Shown: positions 11,628 to 23,683 of the stretch, piece by piece
How the letters are laid out: every line of letters begins with the position of its first letter
How positions within the stretch are numbered: the first letter of the stretch is position 1
Assembly: GCA_000697055.1 (NCBI GenBank)
Contig: JNDT01002331.1
Span: 248,001 to 312,000, forward strand
Direction of reading: 5' to 3'
Origin: Saksenaea vasiformis B4078
Taxonomy: Eukaryota > Mucoromycota > Mucoromycetes > Mucorales > Saksenaeaceae
DNA length: 64,000 nucleotides
The notes under the pieces: generated by a model
Databases searched by the model: none
Told to the model about the DNA's origin: nothing
What the model saw: only the letters and a program-made list of their open reading frames with translations
Program-made: the position numbers and the translations under genes

Positions 11628-12782
11628 TCTTTTCCGCCTGTCTATATTGGGATTCTGCTTTGTGCGGTGATTGCGGTGCAAAATTCACTTCCAGCCAACA
11701 CAGGTATGTTCTATTGGTCAGTGTGAAAGATCGAGCTCGCGGCAGCCAGCAGTCGGATTTCTCCTGAGTTAAGTCCTGTAGCGATTAAGCAATTTGCATC
11801 ATATCAGTTTGAACGACAAAAAAATGGGTTTGCAAGAAAAAGGGGTCAATACGAAGAATAACATTGCTAAGTTCATCGTCCACAAGGCAGAACATGGATT
11901 CTATACCGCGTTTCGATTAGTTACTTGTAGGTTACAGAACCAACCGATGTCATCTGCAAAGACACCTTTCGGATCAGGGGTAATATTTATGTATATAAAA
12001 TTCAGCAAACATCACCGATCAGACAAATTCCGTTGGCCATAGGGTGGGTGTGCAGTGGTTTACGCTGAACTCCTGGCCGTCAAACCTGATGAGTTCCTCG
12101 CTTATCAGGTATGTGTACACTCTTTTATGGATATTATGGACGGTCGTTAAGGAACACCGGATATATCACGATTCTATAGAAAGTGCGCTCGAGAGGGGCC
12201 ACTACTGCAGAGATGTTCACACCCTACCATTCTAGCTAGCAAGCGCTGTCAGATAGTGTGGCATGAGCGCCCTTGCTATACCCATCTCAGATGCCTGAGC
12301 AGATTTTGAGCCTCAAAATATTTTACTAAGCTACTACCTATTGCGGGGGCTCTCATCCCGCAAGCTATTTCCCATTGCTTTGGGTCAAGAAACTCGTCAA
12401 TATATATTTGCGATGCCTGAAATGCTTCCTTGCGTTGCCGAAAGACCGGGCCAAGTACACGCGCTGGAACAATTACCTTTTTACTGGTCAATCTAACCCT
12501 CCCTCCTTTTTATCCCTCCGCATTGTATGGCACTTTGTCTAACAAAAAGAACAAGTTCTGACTGAAACTACTGTTTCAAAGGAATGCCAGCACGCAACAT
12601 GGTTGGCTTATTTGCATTCATGCTGCTTATTTAAATAAATCTTTAGGCCGCTCCAAATAGATTCTACATCCAAGAAGTGCCAAGTTGGTGCCAAGGAAGG
12701 AGTTAAATAATCCCGAAGGGTGTAGCCACCCGACGATGACAGCCTGTCCTGCATCTGAAACGGTGGGGTTGGTTAGGGGGAT
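11628..12782. other. gene-poor stretch upstream of the SET gene
   Basis: No gene is firmly supported. On the minus strand, 12491-12276 reads as 71 codons that look protein-like (IYIDEFLDPKQWEIACGM) but lack an ATG; this could be a decayed exon. No repeat was seen before the dispersed repeat that starts at 12783. Confidence 0.35.
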
Positions 12783-13334
12783 TACTGGATTTTGAAGAAA
12801 TATTTGCGTTAGTTAGATGTTCTCGAACGTTCGTGTGCAGTAATTTCGCGTTGGGAAGTGACGATCTTTCGCGCAGGGAAGTAGTTCATGTTACTTTATC
12901 CAAGAATCCTTTGCATTTAGATGACCTGACCTTGCATTAAAGTGCCTCAATGATGGTTTCTTGGCATCCGATCGGAAGGAGTAAAAATGTCTCGAGATAA
13001 GGAAAATGTTTTATTGAAGCAAGAACATCGCTTGTGCATTGAGATGCTTCAGTGATGGTTCCCAATATCATATCAGAAGCAGTAAAAAGGTTTCGAGATA
13101 AGGAGATGTTTCATTCAAAATGATCCGTATTTAAAGGCACGCATGAATCATATTTTTTTTCTTTGGCTCTGTTTATCCTTAACATCCCCGCTAAGGATGT
13201 CAATTCATTACATATACAAGATTATTCATGTTTTTTTATCTGTCATTTAGGCTGCATGACCTCTGTCCCGAACTGCCTTGGCTGTGTTGGTGCCCTTCTC
13301 CCTTCACTCAAGTAAGTAAATGTTGTCACACGCT
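12783..13334 (+). repeat. dispersed repeat, copy 1 (about 550 bp)
   Basis: This stretch aligns along its length with 49582-50141 in the same orientation. Shared blocks include TACTGGATTTTGAA, TCGCGTTGGGAAGTG, GCGCAGGGAAGTAGTTCAT, CTTTGGCTCTGTT and CCTCTGTCCCGAAC. Each copy also contains an internal tandem duplication with a unit of about 100 bp (CATC..ATCGGAA.G..GTAAAAATGTCTC). Near its 3' end, both copies keep a segment framed by a splice-acceptor-like TTTAG and a donor-like GTAAG. An upstream donor-like CCCGGTAAGG in copy 2 is CCCGCTAAGG here, so this copy may be the decayed one. No terminal inverted repeats or transposase were seen. Confidence 0.75.
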
Positions 13335-14181
13335 CAGTATACTAGGAAACCGTCTCAACGCAAAGGTCAGGTTATCCAGGCGCGAAGTTATTCAACTTGA
13401 ACGTATAAGAACGTTTTGTTAACGTAGGTGCTTATTCAATATGCAATATTTTCCGGAACAAATCATTGATAGTGGGCGAATAGAATTTCACTTGTTTAAC
13501 GCTAGGCAATTTTATTCTGAAGATGAATCATCTCACATAGTTCGCATGTATCGAGCTTTTGGAGTCTCCGGTATGACCATAATAAAGCCTCGTGTCGATG
13601 TAATAACTACTTGTTAAGAATGAGCGATAACAGAAGGAAGGTATAGGATGGTTAAAAATAAATAATTAAAATTGGTAGCAAAAGGAATAGCAGAAATAGT
13701 TGTATGCAGGCATTGCAGGCATGTAATAGGACAACATTGTCCGTACTGCATGATGTCTATCTCTGTAGGAATTCCCGTATCCTGGAAAAGGAGAGTTGAA
13801 TCGCCTCCCGAATTTGAACGAAGCAATGGATGAAAGTGGGTCAAACCCAATCAAAGTATGGCGTGACAAGCTTTTCAGGTCGAATACAAAGGAAACAGCC
13901 CAAACGTGCAATACCCTTGCTTCATACGCAGCAGTAAAAAAGAGACTAAAAGAGGTCGTCACATGCCGAAGAAAAGTTAGAATTACTGGATTTTTCAATA
14001 GTGCCATTGTTATACTTTAGCACTGGAAGTAAAGTCAATTTGTCGGGATAAGAAAAAAAACAAGTTTCGTCTCGACGCCAGGAACCTAAGTCCTTAATTC
14101 TTACAGCCTTTAAAAGCCCTTAATTCATCGTTACCATCTTTAAGATCTGAATTTTCTAATGCCTCGGTACTCTTAGCCAAT
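13335..14181. other. intergenic upstream of the PPS1-like gene
   Basis: No gene is supported. Open stretches exist on both strands between 13666 and 14020 (113 codons minus, 74 codons plus) and overlap each other; neither has splice context or a known domain. The last 100 bp should hold the phosphatase promoter. Confidence 0.35.
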
Positions 14182-16478
14182 ATGAATGCAGAACCTGAAC
14201 CAGGAACACCCGAGCCATTTAACTTCACAGACGGGTATTTGCAAGTGGAATTACAAGACGATCCACCAGTGTACGGAATAACCAGCGCACAATACAACGA
14301 GATTCAGAACGCGTACAACGCATTTCCTCTGCCGGACGATATCTTATTCCCGTGGTTACATGGTGTTGACGGCGATTCAGTTCAACAGAATCTGTACTTC
14401 AACATAAGGCAATGCTTAACTCCACGGTATCGTGGCCTTATGTTGGTACATGCAGACGAGTCAAATGTATACGCTTCTCGCCTTGTCCACTCCGTATTAC
14501 CAAGCGAATTGCTGATACCAGGCGGGGCAGGATTTCTGAAGCATAGCGAAGAGACCGTGATTAATCTGCGGAATTTTAAGGGACAAGTATCTCGTTTCGC
14601 GATGATCAGCGATATCGCGGTTTACGGCGATAAGGCGTTGGAAGTAGCAAGAATGATTAGTTCTGCTCAGAGGACATTTAGAGAAGAACGAATACAACAG
14701 ATAGAGCACATAAAGAGCAGAGCAGGAAAAAAGGCAGGAGAACGGATGACGAAAAACGCCAATACGTTGGAGTACCGAACGTTTGTTATCCAAGGTAACA
14801 GTTAGGCCTATTATTGGTGTTTTCCTTTATCGAACATACAATCATAGAACCATTCACCGTTTTTGAGCAACAATTCCCACAACTCGTTCTCTTCGACTCC
14901 AATGGCATTCCAATCAACCGTGTAAGCTTTTGGGAGAGGGAACGAGAAGAAATGCGTACGATGAGTACCGCAGTTGAGATAACGGAGAATGTATGGGTAT
15001 GTGGGCAACCAGGACGAATAGGGCTTGTGTTCACGCCGATTAGATTGGGAACACCCAGGATGCGCCCGCGTCTGCCCAGCGCTCAGATCTCGATGAAGAT
15101 GATCAAAGTGATGTCGACGACAATCCATTGCGTTTTTCCGTCTGCATTGAATCGCACGATCTCGCCGATATGCCTTCACCATCCACGGTGATGCTGGCTC
15201 GTGAAACGCTTAATGAACTTCCAGCTAGCGAGACCCCGGCAGAGATTATCCACTTTGACATGTACTCCACGGGTGTGCCTACGGCCGACTTTGATGGATT
15301 CTTTAGGCGGCTTATGCACTTACTTTCTTTCATCGACGATATGGCCAAACGCGGTCGAAGAACCTTGTTTCACTGTTCCGATGGTTATACTGAGACCAGC
15401 CTTCTCGCATTGTCATGGATTATGTACAAGGAAAAGATCTCATTACCTGAGGCATATCTCTATTTGCAAGCAAAGAGGAGCTTTTTTGTATACGCTATTG
15501 ATGTCGCGACACTGAGACGCATCGAACTCCAGTTCCATCATGATGCACAGGCAACAATTCGTGAGCATAAGAGAAAGAGGGAAGACACATCCGAGGATAT
15601 TAATGAAAGCGCAGATCAAACTGTAGCAGCTTTAAGTGTTGGAGATCCTGTATCAAACAATACGCTTCACATACATGATGAAGCTATAGTGGACAAAGAC
15701 AACGATAGCGACGAAGAGGAGAGGGAAAACAGCATGATGAGCGATAGTCGCACATTTCTCGACGACTGTTACATTAACAACCTATCAAATACTGGGCCGA
15801 TTCATGACGATGCGAATACGGAAGTATCCATACATCAGCTTTCGATGTTGCTAGCACCACCTAGCGAAAGAGAAAAAGTCCAACATCCATGGTTTTACTC
15901 TCCACGGTTTGAAGGCTCTTTTCCGTCCCGTATCTTACCCTTTTTATATCTTGGTAATCTCAATCACGCAACAAACGAAGCCATGCTGGAGGCACTTGAT
16001 ATTACACACGTTGTTAGTGTTGGAGAAAACGCTAATCTTGATAAGAACAAATTCAATCTCTTGTTTCTTGAGAATCTGTACGATGATGGCATAGACTCCA
16101 TACGAGGAAGATTAGAAGAGACGATGGAATTTATTGGTAAGTGCCTCTTGCTGTTGGTTGCACAAGAAAAATGACCGTTTTCCTTTTTCAGACACGGCGC
16201 GACAAGGAGGAACACGGTGCCTCATTCATTGCCGTGTGGGCGTGAGCCGCAGTGCGGCGATAACCATTTGTTATGTCATGCAGTACCTGCAATATAGTCT
16301 TGTACAAGCTTACTTGTATGTGCGGGCACGAAGGTTAAACGTTATTATCCAGCCAAACCTCAAATTCATGTACGAGATGCTGCAGCTAGAACAACGTATG
16401 TCAGGATGGACGAGTATCCCTTGGCCTTTGTTGGCAAAGGAGATCCATTTACTAAACGTGTCGTACCGTGATCAATAA
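14182..16478 (+). CDS. PPS1-like tandem dual-specificity phosphatase
   Basis: Four exons (14182-14794, 14848-14996, 15044-16136, 16192-16478) give 713 aa. The layout is a helical N-terminal part, then a first phosphatase-like domain opening with VEITENVWIGNTQ, then an acidic linker (about residues 400-490), then a C-terminal dual-specificity phosphatase domain. The last domain keeps the active site HCRVGVSRSA (HCx5R) and the closing segment RRLNVIIQPN. The first domain has FHCSDGYTETS, in which the Cys is kept but the phosphate-binding Arg is missing, so it should be inactive. This two-domain order matches yeast PPS1, a phosphatase linked to S phase and morphogenesis. Likely substrates are phospho-Tyr/Thr proteins. 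Confidence 0.9.
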
Positions 16479-16613
16479 AGCACTTTTTCCATCAATGGGC
16501 TGTTTCGGAGTTTAGTAGGAAAAAACGAGCCTTCAAAGGGTGGTAAACAGGGCTCTTTTTTTTTCTCCATCTTACATCATTCCCTACGACCACTTGTCAT
16601 AAACATATCATAC

Positions 16614-18605
16614 ATGGCAGTATCCAGACCTTTCAATCCTAATGACTACCCCGTTGTCATTGGCATCGATTTCGGTGAGCACGGTGGCTCCAAGAAAGGG
16701 ACCATAAACCTTATGAAATATTTTAGGTACCACCTTTTCTGGTTGTTCCTACGCTTTCATTCAGAACGATGAAGTCGTCGACATTGTGAGATGGTACGAG
16801 ATTTCTTTATTTGCACTCCTTTTAATCTGGTTTCTAGGCCAAAGCAAAACAACAATGTGTATCCCAAGGTAACAAATGGGCTCGGCCGAATTCTGGAAAC
16901 TCAAGACATAACAAACAATAAATAGACACCTACGTTGAACTTCTACCAAGGCAGCTCCAATCAAATGACCCAGTGGGGCAATGCAGCTCGTCTGGAGATG
17001 CAACGACCTACAGCTCGCAATTCAGTTCTACTTAAACAATACAAGTTGTATTTGGATGAAAATATTGCCAAGGATTTGCCTCCGCTCCCGAACGGCTTGA
17101 CCATCGTCGATGCAATCGCTGACTATCTGTATTCGTTCCATGAACATGTGGTGAACGAACTCAAAAAGGGGTTTGCTCAAAATTATGGTCAACATCAATT
17201 TCGATACGTAAGTTCCCTTGTCCCTTCTGAGGAAACAGCGTGTCAAAAAATCAGAGGACACCTGGATTAACGCCAAGATCTTAGTGTCTGACCGTTCCTG
17301 CGATGTGGTCCGACAGAGCCAAGAGCACAATGCGTGAAGCCGCTATCAAAGCTGGTTTAATTGCAGAAAACGATCACCGCGATCGTTTGATGCTGATTTC
17401 AGAACCGGAAGCTGCTGCTTTGTACTGTGAGAAAAAGTGTGAACAGTTCAACCTTCGACACGGTGACCGTTTCATGATTTGCGATGCTGGTGGTGGTACG
17501 GTCGATTTGATTGTTTTCGAAATTGACGAACGAACCGGACGTAAATTGCGCGAGTGCACCAAGGGCCACGGCCAGTCATGTGGCTCAGTCTTCTTGGATC
17601 GGCGTATGCGCAAACTGTTGAAAAAGAAATTCAAAGAATACCTGTCATCAATTCCTGCCTCAGCCTTCGAAACGATGATGGATACATTTGTGGATTTGAT
17701 TAAGCCACAGTTTGACGGTGTCGAAGACCAGTTCTTATCACTGCCTGCTTCAATGAACTTGGAGTCGCTTAATAATCCCACCATCGGTTTAGAAGATGGT
17801 ATGTTGTGTATTACAGCAGCAGAGCTCAAACAGGAGGTGTTTGAGCCGGTGATCAAGGAAGTTTTGGCGCTCATCGAAGACCAGTTGGAGAAAGCAGGAT
17901 CGATGCAAGCGGTGTTCCTGGTTGGTGGATTTGGTTCCTCAAACTATTTGTTTGAGCGTGTGCAGGAGGAGTTTGGAGGCCGCGTTGGGTTAGTAGCGGT
18001 GCCACCTCGTTGTGAACTTGCCGTTGTACGTGGCGCCGTGTACTTTGGTCTGAACCCCAGAGTTGTTACAACCCGTATCCCAAGATACTGGTACGGAATT
18101 GATACCACTACCACATTCGAGGAAGGTATCGACCCAGAGAGCTACCGAATTGTGCGTGCCGACGGAAGCATTCGGTGTGACAACCGCTTCTCTGTGTACG
18201 TAAGACGAGGGCAACCTCTGGGTAAGTTGAAACCACCCACCGTCACATTGCTCTAATCTTGCTGCTTAGATATCGACAACTGTGTATCCAAAGACTTCTT
18301 CGCATACTATCCCCATTATACCACTTGTACGCTATATGCGGCAGATACAGAAGAACAGCCACGTTACACAACAAGTCCAGGTGTACGCAAAGTGGCTAAT
18401 TTCACCATTCCAATGCCTGCGTTAACAGGAGTAATGGAAGGAGAAAAAGTGGATCTGTCTATAAAGATGTATTTCGGTGAAGTTGAATTGAGGGTAGAAG
18501 GTATGTCTTTTTGAAACCATACGATATACATACTGACAGGAATCTCTATTAGCCGTTATTCGAGGAAAGACTTATGGTACTACTTGCACTTTCGACGCGG
18601 ATTAA
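16614..18605 (+). CDS. HSPA12-like Hsp70-family ATPase
   Basis: Seven exons (16614-16674, 16727-16793, 16838-16868, 16926-17207, 17285-18221, 18270-18500, 18553-18605) give 553 aa. The actin-fold ATPase domain is recognisable: phosphate-1 loop VVIGIDFGTTFSG, connect-1 TVPAMWSDRAK, phosphate-2 ICDAGGGTVDL and adenosine loop VFLVGGFGSSNYLFERV. The substrate-binding half is short and divergent and has no EEVD-type tail, which is typical of HSPA12A/B relatives rather than canonical Hsp70. Such proteins are expanded in filamentous fungi; their clients are unknown. It follows the phosphatase gene on the same strand with 135 bp between them. Confidence 0.92.
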
Positions 18606-18628
18606 GCTATTATATATATATATATAAA
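18606..18628. repeat. TA dinucleotide microsatellite
   Basis: About ten TA units directly after the stop codon of the HSPA12-like gene. It probably lies in its 3' UTR. Confidence 0.8.
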
Positions 18629-18998
18629 TTAAGAGTACCCGATTTCCTCTGACTTTAGATGGAGATCGTTATTTGATAGAAGTTCGAATCAGTTGCATTA
18701 TTCACCTCCACTTGACTAACACGCCTATGTTTTTTATTTTATTTACCTTCTGCGAAATCGCTAACTGAAACTTTAACTGTCTGGAGGAAGTCATTTTTAG
18801 CTCGTGTGTACAACCGACAAAACAAAAAAAATGCCCCGTTGCTATGTTATCGTGTATAGGCCCTGGTGCCAAATACAACAGTGCAATTACGAAACACTGC
18901 GTGCTATCTTGCAGGGTCGATATACTTCGTCATCCTATCGAGGACACGTTACCCATTTTCTCGGTACTACTGCAGGAAAAGAAATAATCACCAAATCC

Positions 18999-19335
18999 CT
19001 ATTCCACATTAATCTTGGCGCCAAGAATAACATCAAATGGCTCGTTGAATTTAATGACTGGATTTTTCTTCTTTTCACCTTGCAATTGGTCTGCAGCACT
19101 GAAATTTTCGTATAAGAATGAACTAAAAATACATACGCTCAACGGCGGAATTGGAAGAAAGATCGAGGCTTTCTATTTGTAAGCGGAGTATGCAAGAATT
19201 TTATACACATTTAGTTCTTTCGTCCAAATTTGTTGAAATGCTACCGTGCGTTCAAGTACCTGTCTCCTTGACAGAGGCCACAGGTCTATGACTATTGTCC
19301 AAGATGAACAGTAGTTCTAACGGCTGTGGCACCAT
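18999..19335 (-). CDS. small three-exon protein of 67 aa
   Basis: Exons 19335-19260, 19172-19137 and 19090-18999 sum to 204 nt with matching phases, and the two introns are GT-AG. The protein begins MVPQPLELLFILDNSH and ends KFNEPFDVILGAKINVE; the middle is Ser- and charge-rich. I do not recognise it. Phase agreement over three exons argues against chance, but the first exon is short and an upstream exon is possible: the sequence just 5' is also open and protein-like in another frame. A 103-codon open stretch on the opposite strand (18804-19115) overlaps it and is less convincing. Confidence 0.4.
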
Positions 19336-20886
19336 CTCTGAATTTTTTAACAAACGTTACCTTAATCTTATCGGTCGTACCGTCAGGGATAAGCTTTGAG
19401 TATGCTGCAAAAAAAAGACGGCGTTTGCGTATAGTACGCGTTAATCCACTCTGTATTACCATCTTAGCACATCTTAAACTTTAGTGACATGTCTAACATA
19501 TACTACCAGAGGCAGGAAGTACGAGGGATGGCCTAACGAGCTGTACATTGGAGAAAATATTGCCGTGAATTAGGGGACGTAACAAGAGCCGTCGACTGCA
19601 CTGTTGCAGTTTCTATCTATCTATGAGTTGTCAAAGTAATCACCGTGCATTTTCTGAGACCTCCCGACTTGCTTTCAAAGTTTACAGGTTTTGGTCTTCA
19701 TGTACGGCCATATAATCAGCCCAAAGACGGGTATCCAGCTAGCGTTGTGGCCTTCCAAAGACGGGTATCCGGCTAGCGTTGTGGCCCTCCATAAGAAATC
19801 GACGAGGTTTGCCTCATCCAAACTAGCGGCACTTTCCCCCTTTTTCCCGCGTAGTGCTATTAACAGATGGGGCACCGCTGTTGACGTACCATACTTGTCA
19901 AATGAGTTTAAAAATGTACCTTACTTCTTTTGACTCGGCCGATCCCTAATACCACATAAATGTGTGGTATTGATCGTTGTCAAAGCTATACTGATTGTTG
20001 TTCTTTTTGATCTTCTTGATGTCATCTATATCGCTATACATTTATTCGGCGAAATACCTTTGACCATATGGTAAGGTTCTTTCTCCGTGAATACGATAAT
20101 CTTTGGTCATCACTCTGACATGTACTCAGTCTCAAAGAGACACTTTCTAATAGGATAAAAGCGTAGAGCATGATTGGTACTTCATTTTAGTATTACAGAA
20201 GCCTGGTCTCACGGTGAATCTTGCCTGTCGTTACTTCTTTTTTTTTTATTACAATCATGCCAGTAATATCCATATCTTGGCAAGCGGATTGTATGATAGA
20301 TTTATATCAAGTAAAAGGGATCCTGCTGTAAGCAAGTTGAAATTGTAGAATAGACTCAGGTTGGAATGAAGTTGATTCCAGACTGTAAGAGCAGATAAAC
20401 GAAAAGTTTACGTTGTACTTTCAAGAGGCAGACCTGCACTAGTAGAAAGTGGATATGCGTCATCCTGTATTACGTATGCAGATGTACCATTTGGCAAGTT
20501 GGAAGTCTTTTGAAGACCAACCAACGAGTGTGTCATGGTCAAACAATGCTATGAAATAAGGTATGGCCATCATTCTTTAAAAATAACTCTACTGCATTAA
20601 TAGCAAAGGATCCAGCACGATACTTTTTTCACAGTTCTCGTGACACACGATAATTTATCACAGTGATTTGCATACGGAGCTTCAGATTAGACCACTTTCT
20701 AGCAGGCAGAATCGTTTATTCCATTCGATCTACCTCCTATGAACTGTCGTAGGTATATGCAGAGAGACAAAAATCTTCCGAGATGAAGCACTATATCCGA
20801 AAAATGGTCACGAGCGTTTGAAAGACCGGAGAAAAAAAGGCAATTTGACATCGTCGTAACTTAGACTTTCTTCTCAACATCGACGC
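19336..20886. other. gene-poor stretch with a 34-bp tandem duplication
   Basis: No gene is supported over 1.5 kb. The only structure is a perfect-period tandem pair at 19721-19788. The remainder is AT-rich and has stops in all frames at short intervals. Confidence 0.4.
19721..19788. repeat. 34-bp tandem duplication
   Basis: Two adjacent copies (19721-19754 and 19755-19788) that begin CCAAAGACGGGTATCC and differ at only a couple of positions. It looks like a recent local duplication. Both strands are open across it, but no gene is supported. Confidence 0.85.
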
Positions 20887-21190
20887 ATGTCTGACGAGCA
20901 ACCGCCGACGGCAGAAATTGTACGTCTCGAAAATTATGTTAAAGCAGCTCCACAAAATAACTACAATATCGACCAATACCATCAACGACTGTGTCGCCAA
21001 CTGCCCAATGGTAAAGAAGAATGTATACAATTGAACCTCGAGTGTAAGTGTCATCTACTCTGTCAAAATACGTTATTGTTCATGCTGCACAGTTACACAA
21101 ATGTTTGCGCAAATGCAGAAACTGGGATTTTTTTGTGCCCTTCCAATGGATCCGGGAAAGACCCATATGGAATGTCGACGTGTACCCTAG
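20887..21190 (+). CDS. small cysteine-containing protein of 84 aa (possible CX9C type)
   Basis: Two exons (20887-21043, 21093-21190) joined by a 49-bp GT-AG intron give 84 aa. Four cysteines fall in two pairs: CRQLPNGKEEC is a CX9C pair, and the second pair (CALPMDPGKTHMEC) has 12 residues between. Such paired cysteines suggest a small disulfide-bonded mitochondrial intermembrane-space protein, but the second spacing is not canonical and no known member was recognised. A longer reading frame that skips one base at the junction (to 21311) is open but needs a phase break, so I reject it. Confidence 0.55.
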
Positions 21191-21619
21191 CATCATTTTC
21201 ATAAACAATTACAAGTGTAACCCATGTTTAAAAATGCAAACCGTAGTTGTAAATGACAGACAAAAAAAACTTTCCGAAATGTTTAACAACCCTAACCACT
21301 ACCGCTTTTGATTTTGCCTGGAACGTCCGGAGGAAAGCTCGGCAACACTCGCCACATGGCAAGGATAGCTGTTGTTATCTTTACTGTTCATGACAGATAA
21401 TACTCCCCTCCCACGCTCATTTGTTAACTTTTTCGTTCAGCTTGGAACCATTACCCATGAAATTACTATTGATGTTGGGAGGGTTTGAGCCAACGAAACG
21501 ATTTACTGTGTTTGAAGAAGAGTCCAGGCGAGCACTATTGCTACACAAATATACAACCCATACGAGAAGAAAAAGAAAACAAATGGACAAAGGAAGCGAT
21601 AGGGAGAAGTTCTACCAAT
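21191..21619. other. intergenic between the cysteine protein and ATG8
   Basis: Two facing 3' ends share this stretch. A 78-codon open frame at 21421-21657 runs antisense into the last ATG8 exon and is judged a chance frame. Confidence 0.4.
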
Positions 21620-22186
<567 letters not shown>

Positions 22187-23683
22187 GATGTTAATGGGCT
22201 GTAGTTGTCATCAGGAAACATCAGGAACTCATCAAAGTATAAAGTGAATGGGTCTTACCTTGCTGAAGGGAAAAACTGGGGAATAGAGAAAAGAAAGACA
22301 AATTAGAAGGAAAAAGGGAGGGAAAATGCTAAAGCGCTTTCTGGAGGTCCATGTGACCCACCAACGTGACGCAGCAATCATGCGGTTCGCAATTGCTGCG
22401 GCAGGTGACTCAAAAACAGCGCCCTACATATGCTGCGAAACCCTCTCTGAGCGCTACTTTGGAGCATCTCTATTCATATCCTCCTTCTATTCGACAAACT
22501 GCCAGCGTAGTGTATTAATCTTCCGCACAATTTTCTCCGCGGGATTTTTATTTATTTTTACAGAACGGAGTACAATCTTCCTGTAAAAAAATTGCATGAT
22601 TGAGCGTTACTCAAACCTGAGTAATAGCAAAGGGTTACGAATCTAGTAGTTCAAGTTCCTCATCCTCATTGTTGTTACATCTTGCAAGATTTCCTGTTCG
22701 ATAATCGCCATCTATGTCTACTTGTCTAGATGGTACTGAGATTCTTATGAACGTGTCATTAGTCTTGTTTGAAGAACAAGCACACTATTTAAGGAACATG
22801 TGGTTATAAGTGCTTTTTGCAGATCGTTTTGTTATCACGTCCCTTCAATTCTCCTGGAGGATCAAAGAACCGTACTGCTTGCTCTCATACGCATAGAATG
22901 TGCTGCCGCGTAGGGTTCTGCGGCAAACAGTCATCAGTTTCAGCAATCAGAGGTGCGGATGCTCGTGGTAACCGTGCAGTTTGCCAAAGATTGACACATG
23001 TTCCAGGAAAGGTGATCACGTAATGATTTGTTTGTTGCTTGCTTTTCTTCATTTTGAGCAACGTACCAGCTGTAAGACCGATAAGAAAGTTTATATTTTG
23101 ACTATCCTTTCGATGAAGAGGTATTTCATGATACACATGCAATTTTCTAAACAAAAAGGGGGATTGGATCCGAGCGTGAGAGCATGACAAAGTTTCTGGT
23201 AAACTGGCTCATTTACCAAAGAAAACGGAATATCCTCCAGCATTTGTCATAAGGGACCCCATATGCTCGAGAACTTTCATTAACAACTGATTTTAGAACT
23301 TATCAGGCTGCGTGCTGCAATTCAAGCAAATACACCTAGAGTTAATGCTGCAGACAGAAGTACACGTTTCGTCCCATTTTTTGATCTTATAGACATTATC
23401 CTTTTTCTTTTAGATAGGTGTCTCTGCTCGATATACTGTATTTGCCCGTTGGGTTGGGATGCAATACGATTGACTGGAATGCAAACATTTGTTACGTGAA
23501 TTGGTACGGCGGTTTTGAAACTATGTTGTCTGCTTAGTTTATTTCTATGATTGACCTGCTTACCTCGAGTTGTACATCTACTCATTCTGTATAAAGTGTG
23601 ATAGCCTTGATTCACACTGCTGCTCTTCTTCTTTTCCTCTTGTCCTTTGCTCCTTCACTTCCCTTTTATTGTTTAATATTTAT
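22187..23683. other. intergenic between divergent ATG8 and HMG-CoA reductase
   Basis: About 1.5 kb separate these two divergently transcribed genes, so it must contain both promoters. Short open frames occur at 22326-22586 (plus) and 22885-23190 (minus) with no domains or splice partners. A pyrimidine-rich tract just before 23684 looks like the reductase leader. Confidence 0.4.

Noticed and set aside
13666..14020. Overlapping open frames on both strands
   Set aside because: They overlap antisense to each other and have no domain or transcript signal.
18804..19115. 103-codon plus-strand open frame
   Set aside because: It is antisense to the phase-consistent three-exon small gene and has no recognisable feature.
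21093..21311. Longer second exon for the 84-aa cysteine protein (ending near 21311)
   Set aside because: It needs a one-base phase break at the intron; the in-phase reading ends at 21190.
23570..23683. Upstream extension of HMG-CoA reductase
   Set aside because: The extension begins without an ATG and reads like a pyrimidine-rich leader.
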